From NCBI GenBank assembly GCA_963931925.1, contig OZ007579.1, positions 51,476,119-51,540,118 on the forward strand: DNA of 64,000 bases, written 5' to 3'. A model generated the notes under the pieces. The model searched no databases. It was not told the DNA's origin and saw only the letters and a program-made list of their open reading frames with translations. The DNA is from Onchidella celtica. Its lineage: Eukaryota > Mollusca > Gastropoda > Systellommatophora > Onchidiidae. The first letter of the stretch is position 1, and each line of letters starts with the position of its first letter. Below are positions 46,101-58,100 of the stretch, in pieces. Made by a program: the position numbers and the translations under genes.

Positions 46101-49100
46101 CACTGGAATGCAGATAGACACACGCTTCAAATAGGCCTCGAGTTGCGTGTTCAGTATTATTGGTCTCTGGCATTTGTTTTATTCGTCCTTCTCATCAATC
46201 AGCATTTCATATTGTCTTTGCTTTAAGCTGACCTTTTAATGTTTTATACATAAATGAAAAAAAAAAAAAGAAAGAAAAAATTCAAAGGTAAGGACTGATG
46301 ACCTTATGAACATTGTTACTTCCCGTGGACTCCTCATTGCTCAACACCTGGTTTGTTAGCCCACCATTGTATTTCTCCTGCTGTGTTGCCAAGGTAACTG
46401 GAGAGCACAGTGGATAATGTCATGTTTTGGAACAAGAATATAAATCAGAAGGTCTTCATTACCTTATAGTGATGCTGAATTTAGAATTTGGGATTGAAAA
46501 TCTGAAAAGGCTTTACTGAAAGAATTTTGAACATTTTGGATGACATTAAGAAACCACGTCAGCACCTTTCTCGGTGAAACATTTTGCTGTGATTCCTTTT
46601 TATGTGAAATGGTGTTTTTTATCTTTTGCCGTTCATAGAATGGGACAGTTACTAGTTTGCATAGTACATCTGTCTTGCATTTCTTCATGTTTTACACCAC
46701 AGATAAGCATACTATAGTTCTAGGTCTTATTTAATCGTATGATTCAAATAGTTTTTTTAGTCTACTTCTTTAAATAATGTGCGTGATGCATTTTTTTTTT
46801 TATTGTTCACATTATAGAAGTCCAAGTCCTCAAGGAAATGAATCCAGTGGAGAGGAGGACAGAGCTAAGAGTGATGAGGAAAGTGACACAAACAGTTGGA
46901 ATTCTTTTCAGGAGGATGAAATTAGAGGGCGTAGCTCAGTAACTGATCATCGTAAAAGACTGGAGCCTACCAGCAATAAAAGACATATGAAAGAATCTCA
47001 GCGTCACAGGAAATATCCATCTGACACTGGAGGTGGAGAAAAATCTAAACGGTCGCAGAATACTAGGGACAGACGTCAAGGGTCTCAGGCATATCACCTG
47101 TCTAAAGTGAAAAGTGAACTAGAGGAAGAGTACACGCCAAGTAAAGTCCAGAAACAAAAATATAGGGAAGAAAGTCCGGACTCGGATGGTCCATCAGAGA
47201 GATATATTCCCACAAAGAAACGTAAATGTAGTCCAGAAAATCACAACATGTCCAGAAGCAGGGACAGTCCACAGTATGAGAGTTACAAGCCAACTCCAAA
47301 GAATAAATATGTGTCTGAGAATTGCCAGAAATGGAACCAGAAGGGCAGTGAGGAAACCGGTGACCAATCGGAACTGCCACAATACATTCCTAGCTCAAAG
47401 AGAAACAGTGTCCCAGAAGGCGCTGCTTCAGAACCAGAATATATACCCAGTAAGAGACAAATATCAAAAGGGGCAAGAGAAACATCAGATAACACGCTTG
47501 ATTTTTCAGATCAAGATGTGACTCGCACTTCACTGGGTGGAGATGAAGATCTGACAGACAGTGACAAGGAATACACAGAAAGCTCCACTGGCATGCCAAA
47601 TATAGAGGAGTATTACAAGACAATGTTAGCCCAGTCATCTAGTGACATCAAAAGTGAGACTCACAGTCGTGAAAAGAACAAAAGTCATGAGAAAAAGAAC
47701 GATGTCATTGATGGTTGTCAGTTAAAACAATCCTCTCAGAGGAAAGACAAGCGTGGCGGCAGTTCCTCCATGAAAAAAGACACGAGTAAGGAGAGAGACA
47801 AGCATAAGAGTAGGGATAAAGATTCAGCTCATATACATTCTCATAAATCTCATCATTCTAGTCACTCTGAGAATCGCAGGAATAATAGTGGGAAAGACAG
47901 GACTGGCAGTTCTCAAAGCAAGGAGAAGCATTCCTCCAGCTCTAAATCTTCCAAAAGTTCTCATTCTAAGGAACGTTCACATGGGGATCATCATCCTGTC
48001 AGGTCGTCTGCAGTAAAGGAAAGTGAAGTGCGCAAGAAAGAGAGCAGCTCCTATCACAGAGTAAATGAAAGAGGAGATGGTAGGAGGGAGAATAAAAAAG
48101 TGGATCGGAAGAGACAATATCACAGCATGAGTGAGAGTGAGGAGGAGAATGATTCACTCAATGACAACGATAAAAACAAATCAGAGATGAAATATTCATC
48201 ATCTTCAACCTTTCACAAAAGTTCAGCATCCTCCAGTAGAGATTCAACTCGGAAACCATCAAAGTCCTATACCTCTTCCAACCAGGAACGAAAATCCTCT
48301 TCTTCGCCGTCACATTCTTCACCGTCAACAAAACCTAAAGGGCATAGTAAAACCTCTCCAGAGAGAGGTCATCAGTCATCTTCTCACTCTCATTCATCAT
48401 CAAGACATCATTCCATACATTCATCACGTGAGTCGTCAGTGACAGTAAAAATGGAAGACACAGCCAATGATAATAGATATGGTAGGGAGACATCTGCCCC
48501 TTCCACAGATCACTTTGGTGAAGAAAGTTCCAGCATATCTTTACAAAAATATATGCAAAGGAATCAGGATACAGAGCTGAAGGTTGAAATTGCAAAGGAA
48601 TATGAACCACAAGCAGACGAAGAACTGTACTCACCTGCCTGGCCGAGTATTAAAAAGGAGAAGGTTTGGGAATCAGACAATGGCCATCCTGAATATTCTC
48701 CAACACCTGTCAAAAAGGTCAAAGAAGAGCGCTACTCTCCTCAGCCTATAAATAAAACAACAGTTCAAGAAGCGAGATATTCCCCAACACCAGTCGAGAA
48801 ATACAAATCAGGTATAGAAAGATATTCACCTACGCCTATAAAAAGCTCTCGAAATAACGATTTATCAAGTGCCAAAATAAAAGAGGAGAGATACTCTCCT
48901 ATTTGCTCTTCAGAAACGGCTATTGAGGAAGATGAAAGATATTCTCCAGCACCCATCTCAGACAACATCAGAATTAAACAAGAAGTCTACTCACCCACTC
49001 CGAAGCCAGGAAGGGACGTCGATAAGGAAAAGAAAAACAGCAAACAAAAAGCGAAGACATCATCTGGTAAACACAGTTGTCGAGATGATTCAATCTCTCC

Positions 49101-52100
49101 ACACTCACACCAAGGTGACAGGTCAAGGTCATCATCGGCCTCAAGAGATAAACATAGCTCATCATCATCAGTGAAACAGAGACATTCAGGCAGTGAGCAA
49201 AGAAGTCATGACCATTCTAGTTCACATAAACATTCAAAAAGTTCATCTAAGCAAAAAAGTCATTCTTCCAGCTCTGGTTCTCAGAGAACTTCACACCACT
49301 CAGACAGTTCTCATAAACATGAACACCACAGTACTACTGATCACAAATCCCATTCTCAAGAAAGAACTAAAAATGTCCCATCATCAAAGGACAAGACACA
49401 GTCCATTTATAGTAAATCATCCCCAGTGTCTGTTAAAAACAAGCATTTGACTGATCCTTCCTCACCATACAGTCCTTCTGGTACTCCATCTCCTAGTTCT
49501 GAGGTGTTCACACATAAACATTCTGTAGCCAGTGAGAAAACATCCAGAACTTCTAGTGTCAAACCTGAAGAATCCAAGGTTTTAATATCATCAAAACATG
49601 CCAAAGTCTTATGCTCTCCTTCAGGTCATCAACATTGCTCATCAAAAAAAACAGGAAAAAAATCCTCCAAATCACCAAGCCCATCACCTAACCATAGATC
49701 TGAAATTTCTGGAAAATATAAGGGTAAATCTAGTGAGAAAACTTCCAGTTCAAGCAGGAAAAAAGCTAAGACAGTAAGACATACTGAAGACCAAGGACTT
49801 GATTTATTCTCCGATGCTATCCACATTAAAACAGAACCAACCTCACCAGTGAGAAAAGCCAGTAAATCAGATTCGAGAAAGGCTACAGAAAAGAGCAGGC
49901 CATCATCATCTTCATCTTCTCACCAGAGTTCACCTAGTCATAAATCTTCCACCAGTGTTACACCGGTCAACCATCACAAAACTAAATCCAGCAAAAATAC
50001 CACAGCTGAGGAAAGTTATGCTGAGCATGAACAACTTGACATTTCTGAAACACCAAGCCCGCCAAACAAAAGGAAAGATAAAAATAAGTCAAAGAAAAAT
50101 CATGCTGAGGAATTGCCACAAAATGAAGAAGGCATGACCTTTGAAGATTTCATGACTTTCGATGAGGCGATTTTGGTCAAAAAAGGAAAGTCTGCTCTTA
50201 AATCCTCCTCCAAGTCTTCTACAGGGAGTGGATTATTATCCCACTCCACACAAAGCCATCAACAGAAGCAGAGCAAGCCTAGGTCCAGTAAAAACTATAC
50301 TAGCTCACTTGAGTTACCATCTTCATCAAAGAGTCTGTCAGTACCAGCCCCAGCTAAAGATGTAAGTTTCCAGTGTGTGTGTCTATATCATTTTATTTGC
50401 ACAATTGTTGTGGATATTGAATGCTATTGTTTTATCCAGGAGTTTACTGTTTCACAAAATTTTACAAAATTACTCTTTGTCATCAGAAAATAATTTATGT
50501 CCTGTTCTGTTTAGATTGTTAGTCTTGTCTTTTTGTTTTATCATACTGTAATGGAGGTGGAGGGTGAACATGTCAGCCACCAGAACTCTGTTACCACTTT
50601 GCCAAAAATTATAAAACTTTGTGTACTGATCTCAACTTCAGACGACAAATTACATGAACAAGTGTATTTTGGACAAATCTGGTCTTTTGTATTATGTATT
50701 TACGATTTTCTGAGCCGTTTTTATGTCGGGTGAAATGGAAAAGTATAATTGGAACCCTGTTCTTCCCCCCCCCCCCCCCCTTACACATTATTGGTTGAAA
50801 TCAACTATATCACTTGTGTATTCTGCAGGGAATTACGGTATAACAATGGGTTCTATTAAATATTCTTTTCATCAAATCCAAGAGCTGCTGTTAAAGTGAC
50901 CCAGACCTAGATAAGCAGCTGGGCTTGGGACAGACATTTCACAGGATTCGTCTCACTGGGGTGGCTAAACATGCTAAAAGCTGATTGAGAAAAGTGATGC
51001 ACTTTGTTGGTGTCACTGCCCTGTCTTACTGCTGTCTTGGATTTTGTTTGATGTATTTTTGTAGACCCCAGCAGTCAGAATTGTGACTAGTTCATCAATC
51101 TGTTTGTAGATCAAAGTCACAGAGAAGGACATACTAAGTTTACTACCAGAGACACAAGCTCACTACAGGCCGCTAAGATTCAACCCGTACTTTAAGGATG
51201 AAAAGGAAGGTAATATAAGGCACTTGAAGATGAAAACAGATCGGCTTCATGCCATATGAGAGGAGGGAGACTGATATTGGATAAGCTTTATGATGTATGA
51301 GATGGAGGAGGAATTTTCAGCTAAAGAATCTTGTACGCTAGGTCTTATTTAAAGCATCACAGTGTGCCCTGTTTCTAAGTGGTGAGTTCAGCAAAGTCAC
51401 AAACATTAAGGAGCAAATAGGATGTTTGTGTCAGATGTCAGAAATATTTTATGTTATCCAGACACCTAGACACTTGCAGTTTGTTTATTTGCTTCAGTAC
51501 TATAACTATTCCATTGTTTGTTTTGTAGTAATCTTTAATCATCTGGATAGATACATGTAGCTCTTTTCTCTCATGAAATATAATATTGTACGTGTTTGTT
51601 GACAGAATCTCCATCCCCGCCGCCACCCTTGGTTGATCCAGACTTGATTGGCACCAAGACAGGGAGTAGAACTCAGGTGTATTCAGGAAGAAGACATGGA
51701 GTTACAGGTATTTAACTTGTATTTATTGAAAGTTTACAGATCAAAATATTATTAACTCTTTAACCACGCAACAATGCTCACAGCGTTAGTCGATATTTCC
51801 GGTAACCTCGTAAGAACGCTGACAGCGTCGATTGCTATTTCGCACTATCTTCATATATGACATGCTTATGTTACTACACATGTTGGGCTTGAAAATAGCA
51901 GTTTTACTAAGTTCTATTGGCGCAAAAAAAAATTGCCTCCCAAAAAACTCTGAAAACATGAAAAAAATTCCGTGGTTAAAGAGTTAAACTATTTAGAGTC
52001 GGAGGTGAGTGCTGTCGGTGCCATAGACAAATGCTGATTTTTCATATTGAACTAAGGCTGGTAGGGGTGTATAGTATTTTACATAAAAATCATTGCTGAA

Positions 52101-55100
52101 TGTTGAACACAACTCTGTATTTTCTCAGTCTTGCTTTGTAATTAGACTACTACTATTTCCTGTTGCACCCACTGGCGCTTAGGGCAGCAGCAAAGGATCT
52201 CCAGCCCTGTCTGTCCTGGGCCATCTTTGCGAGAGTTTCCCATGAGTGATTGAAGGATTTCATCTCTGCCTCGATCGTTCTCCGCCAGGTTGCCTTGGGT
52301 CTGCCTTGCTTGCGCCGTCCATTCGGTGTCCACAGAAGTGCCATTTTTGTGATAGAATTTGCTTCCTTTCGCAGCACATGTCCAAGCCATCTCTATCGTC
52401 TCTTCGTGATGATGTTAGCTATTTCTTCTTGCTTGCATCGCCTTAGTAGTTCCTCATTAGAAATCTTGTTTGGCCAAAAGATGCGGAGAATTCTACGAAG
52501 ACACGTGGTGTGGAAGGAAGATAACTTGGCGAGATCACCCTCTGTCATTCGCCAACACTCTGATCCATACAGGAGTGTGGATAGGACACACAACTAGACT
52601 ACCGATCCTTAAAAAACATTCTTAAACTAAATCCACTATTGGCAGACAAATTGGAGATAAATTTGTTAATAAGTTAAAGGCTGTTACACATAGATGTGTC
52701 CATTTTTTCCTGCAGTATTGTTTGCTGAGTATTCACAGGTTGTTTTCCTGTTCAATGTGAATGCACAGTTTAGTATTGTAGAAATTTGACTTTTTTAATA
52801 ATGTGGTGAAATTAATATTTTTGTAGAAAGTGCAAAGCGAGAAACTCAAAACCAGGCTACAGTCTAACAAATAAAAAAAATATGGGTTAGTTAGCTAGTT
52901 TAGTGTGACCCCCTCGAGGTCACTCCTGGCCGCCGGTGAGGGGGCTTTAGTAATACCACCAGAGGTGTGAAACCAATGTGGCCGAGCCATCTCGCTGAGC
53001 ATGGGCAAATTCTGCTTTAGCAAAATAAGCTGAAGACGGAGGTAACTGGCCAAAGTAGGGCGCCTAGCCTAGATACCACGCACCCTTTTCACCATTATGT
53101 CTAAGTCTGCAGTTAATTATCGTCATGACCCCAGCCTTGAAGGGGCTTACCCATGCTACTGGGGGTCCCTCTCGACTGCCTCGGGGAGCCGGGGGAGGGC
53201 AGGAGAGGAATGATCAAACTCTATGGTGCTCTGCCAGAACTGCAGAAAACTGTAGATTTTCTTATAAGAACAAATCTGCAGATTTAGATTTGGTGAACGA
53301 AAGAATAAGAAGTTTAGTGTGAAATATAAGATTATAAGCCTGTGCAAAATGGTCATTGTTTGGGGCATATGTATATAACCATAAGCATATGACCATACCC
53401 ATGCACTATAAGCCATTGATGAACAATGAACACAACTCAGTATTTTCTTCATTTGGCTTTGTAATAAATTAGACTCCGCTTCCCTTACAACATTCATGCA
53501 AAATTTCAAACAAATTTAAAAGAAAATTTCTGAGCATATTTATATTGGATTCTGCTCATCGTTGAAAAAAAAAAAAAGGAAAATACATTTTAAATTGTAA
53601 GTGTCATTTACTGGGTCCATTAATAGTATGGATGACAGATAACCAGTGGATAAATTACATCTCTGCCATGAAATGAAAGAATCATGTCTCTAAGAAAAAA
53701 AAGCTTCCACCCCAACTGATAAAATCAGTTCAGTATGCAGAATAGTCTTAATCCTTTTTTGATCATTTCTCTTTGCAGAGGTGAAGTCATTGCATGACTT
53801 GTGTATGCAGATTCTGATAGACAATGTTGACGGTGAGTTGATTAATTAATTGCATCAACAGCAAGAAAGCCTCACCAGAAATGAGCAGACCCGAAAGAGA
53901 GACCACATGGTCACCCCAGTAGTGGTTGATTCTCTCTCCACTTTTTACCAAAATTTAGATTTAGATAACATGGCATTTATAACAAAGCGTATTCTGTCAT
54001 TCCTACAAAAATTGTGAAGGTGTCCCAACTGTGAGAATAGATTTTTTTGGTGTGATGAAGTTGTACTGAGACTAACTACAAAACATAACCAACAATTTTC
54101 TCAGAACACTGAGATGATGAAATAACACAGTACTAAAGTGATGATTTTGTCATCAAACAAAATTTATCACATAATTTATTAAATTATTTATTATAGATGT
54201 TATTCAACAGACACAGAAATACAAGAGCCCCACTGGGACTGACAAATGTACTAAGTGCATTTAGGAGTGTTTCGAACACTTAATTTTGTACTGATTGTAT
54301 GGAAACACTATGAACAGAATTCTGTCAGAATACAGGATTGTATTTAAGTTAACGCTCCTGTATTGCCCATACAATCAGCAATACGGTAAGATCTCCACAG
54401 TTGAAGCCCTCAGCCTGCAGATTCTAGAATCCTACCTAATTATGAGAAAAGTATTAAAAAAAATGAAAGCACAATACATTTTTCCAGAATGAATTTTTCA
54501 GAAAGTTTTAAGGTTGGGATTGTTTGGCATTAGAGTTGTGATATGTGAGTGTGCTTGAGAAAACCCACAATAAGTCGACAGAGCTGATTTTGAGAAAAAC
54601 GGCTTTGGAGTGAAAATATGGGTCCGACACAAACTTCCAACTTGGCTGTTGTTTAGGGGACCGTGGCATGTTACAGGGTAAACTGTAGACGAGCAGTGAG
54701 CAATACTCACTATGATCTCTATAACAGCTTTATAATTAGACTACGGTCTCCTAACAAGATCCAAAAACTTCCGTCTTGGCTGTTGTTTAGGGGACCGTGG
54801 CATGTTACAGGGTAAACTGTAGATGAGCAGTGAACACTACTCACTACGATCTCTATAACGGCTTAGTTATTAGACTACGGTCTCCTAACAGCAATCACTC
54901 CAATATTAATGGGTCAATTAGCTATTGCCACTCTTAGGATTAAATGCCGTTTTGTCAAAATCTTGTTTTAGGGGGGTCACTGACTTCAGTTTATCAGAAA
55001 TGTCTTGTCTTTTATTATGTGTACAGAACTCAAAATGTCATGTTTGCGACTTATTGTGGGTTTTCTCATGCACACTCACATATATCAGGAACTGGTTGTA

Positions 55101-58100
55101 AGATATTACCAGAGATAAAAATTGTCTGCTCTTCAGAGGATTTCAGTTGGGTGAGATTTTGGTTCCTCTGGGAGGTGAAAACTTCCACTTTTACATGATC
55201 ATGTGTTTATTGTGTTAAGTGCAAAACAAAGTAATGACAAGCTAATTAAAGGAAAATAGGGGCTATTTTGAAATGCATTCTGCATATGAAAATGCCTTTT
55301 TGTTTGTTTGTTTGTTTTTTTTTTATATTCAAGAAGTGTATCACATTCAAAATTGAACAAAACTGCAACATACTTTGCTTGTAGACCACAGACTGCCATT
55401 TACCTCGTACATCTGATTCTCTCCAAAAATCATATTTTCCAGTTTTCATCTAGCATATTGACGAAAAAAATGTTTCGAGTATTTTTGTCAACATTACCCA
55501 AAAAGCTTCTGTCAATAGCATGAGGACAGTGTGAACAACATGCGTGTTATAGATATCCATGAAATCTGTCCGCAGCCATCGATTATGTTGGAGGAATTCC
55601 CTACAGTATTCTGAAGCCAGTCTTGGAGAGATGTACAGCACAACAACTTTACCAGCTGGAGGATTACAACCCTGTGAGAATTTCCTCCCTCTCTTGTAGA
55701 TTCGTTGTTGTGTATTGTCGTATGCATGTTGTGGTTTGTTTTTTTTTCACTTCAGCTAATGAATCACCATTGCACAGAACAGTTTCAAATGCTGGGTTTA
55801 GTATCTGCTTATAATGCATCTTTTCTACCATGTGGAGATTCAAAATCGATTTTATCAAAATTTCAAACGTTGCTTATGCTCATTTACTCTGAACCCGAAC
55901 AGACTGATCCTTTTTTTCTTTTGTTAGACTGTTGCCTAATTTTGAGTATGCTTTGCATTTTGTAAACCATGTGAATCCGACCAAATTATTGAAAAACATT
56001 TCTACAGTACTAAAATGTGCTTAACACCACAAGTGTTAACCTGTGTGGAGTATTGTTCAGTGCATATTCACCAATATTTTGCCCGTACAAGTTGGACACA
56101 CATTTTTTTGAAAAATGTTTTGCATGGTTCATTATTGTAATGGTTTTTAATAATTTGGTCTAAAATAATTTTTATGTTTTGTAAAACACAAAAAAACAAA
56201 CTCACACTCAGGCTACAAGTCTAACAGATAAAACATTAGTTCCACAAGGTTTCATGTGAGATATGAGCACAGGCAAAATAAATTTAAAAGAGAGTTTGTT
56301 AGGAAATTGATGTTGATTCCACTCATGGTAGAGAAGATGCAAGATAATGAAAAATTTGGAAGTCTCCTGTCAGTCAGTTCTCTATTTGCTGTGGAAGTTG
56401 TCAGTGCATCAGAGCAGAGCTCAGGAAAAATCTGGTTGTTTTCTACAGTGATCCAAGTCTGGAACATAAACTGTGAAGTGTGAGTGCTTTGTCTGGATGA
56501 AAGAAACTTGTGATATCTGTTGTGAGAATTGGGAATATAGTATGCAATTTAGGTGTCATCTTATATCTTACACTGCTTTTAACTGAGCTGCTTTGTCTTT
56601 GTCCTTTTTAAACATTCTTTGACAGTTATGAGTAATCCACAGTGGATGACACATGTAACATCAAGATGTTGGCAACAGCAAGAAAATAGTGAATCTTGTT
56701 TTTTTTCTGCTGCGTAAGTCACCTGTCACCTGTCGGCTTCATCGTCATCGATGTTAGCTGCTACAGTGGATGTCACGACAAAATCTCCTCCACCCAATCC
56801 TGTCCTTAGCTTTCCTAGTTAGTTCACTTATTTCCAGCTGGCTGACTTTCTTGATGTTATCGTGATATGTAATGGGTGGTCTTCCTTGTTTTCTCTTTGT
56901 TTCTGTCTTTCCTTGAAGGATTGATATCATAAGGGCCGTGCTTTTGTTTCGGGCCGCGTGGCCGATGTATGCAAGTCTTCTTTTATTTATTTCAGGTGTT
57001 ATTCTTCTGGTGGTGCCAAGCTGTTCTAAGATGCTTGTATTTGTTCTCCTTTCTGTCCAACTTATTCTGAGTAGCCTTCTGTAAAGCCACATTTCAGCTG
57101 CCTCCAATCTTGTTATGTCTGCCTTTTTGAGTGTCCAGGCTTCACAACCATATAGTAGGACTGGCCAGATCAAGCACTTAAGTATGTTCACTTTGAGGTC
57201 CGTTGGTGTGCCTCTATCCTTCCAAATGTTGTTGAGTTGAACCATTTTGTGTTTTGCCATTCCTATCCTTGTTTTTATGTTTTTATGCGTAAGATATGTA
57301 ATAAATTACTTGAAGAACAATAAATGATAACCAAAATACTCACTGTAGCGAGAGAATTCATTCCGAATGGGGGTGGCTGCAGTATAACCCTATAGGGAGT
57401 CAGACATGCATTGAGCTTTGCTGTCACTAACACCCCTGCCCGCCCAGTAAATTGATTGCTTAGGCCTAGCAAGCTTTCTCTCCTCACTGACCATGTGCTG
57501 TGACAGCACAGTCACTTGAAAATGATGATTTAGTGCAGGCCAGTAGGCTACAACCTTGTAGCTCCATCAGACATGGATTGCACATTGTCTCGTCACTCAC
57601 TGCCTGTCATGTGCTAGGCGCACATTCTCATTGTCTACACTGGGCTTATTGACCATGAGTTGTGACACTACACTAGCCTACACTGCCTGTATTGATATCA
57701 CGTGGTCAGTCTGTTCACGTTCACTGAATGGTACTGGACCGGAAACCACTGGAAAGCACTTTTTAAAAAAATTTGATTCTGATCTCATAATTGGATGGAA
57801 ACACAGCGACTGTCAGCTAAAGTAAACGAATCAGTATCAGTACGAAGATTAAGATCTGCTGTCAGTTTGATACATGTGTATGTACAGTGCGTTACCTTGA
57901 AATACACGACATGTCAACAAGGGAGGCGACCATGCCACACAAAAAAAACGGGTATATTCCTTACATTGTTTTTATACGCCCTTTTTACAGGTATAGCAAG
58001 ACTTCAGGTATAACGAGACATTTTTAGCAGAACCATGCGTCTCGTTATATACACATACATGTATGTCAGAGCAAGTTGCGCAATTTACAACGAGAACTCT

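Noticed and set aside
46777..46817. ATG at 46777 as the start of a separate gene
   Set aside because: The acceptor at 46816-46817 and exact phase agreement with exon 3 make the large frame an internal exon of Elongin A.
50362..50493. Coding continuation of the large ELOA frame to the stop at 50493
   Set aside because: A strong GTAAGT donor at 50362 and the phase-matched exon 5 at 51110 restore the conserved Elongin A domain; the readthrough is intronic and loses composition bias. An intron-retention isoform cannot be excluded.
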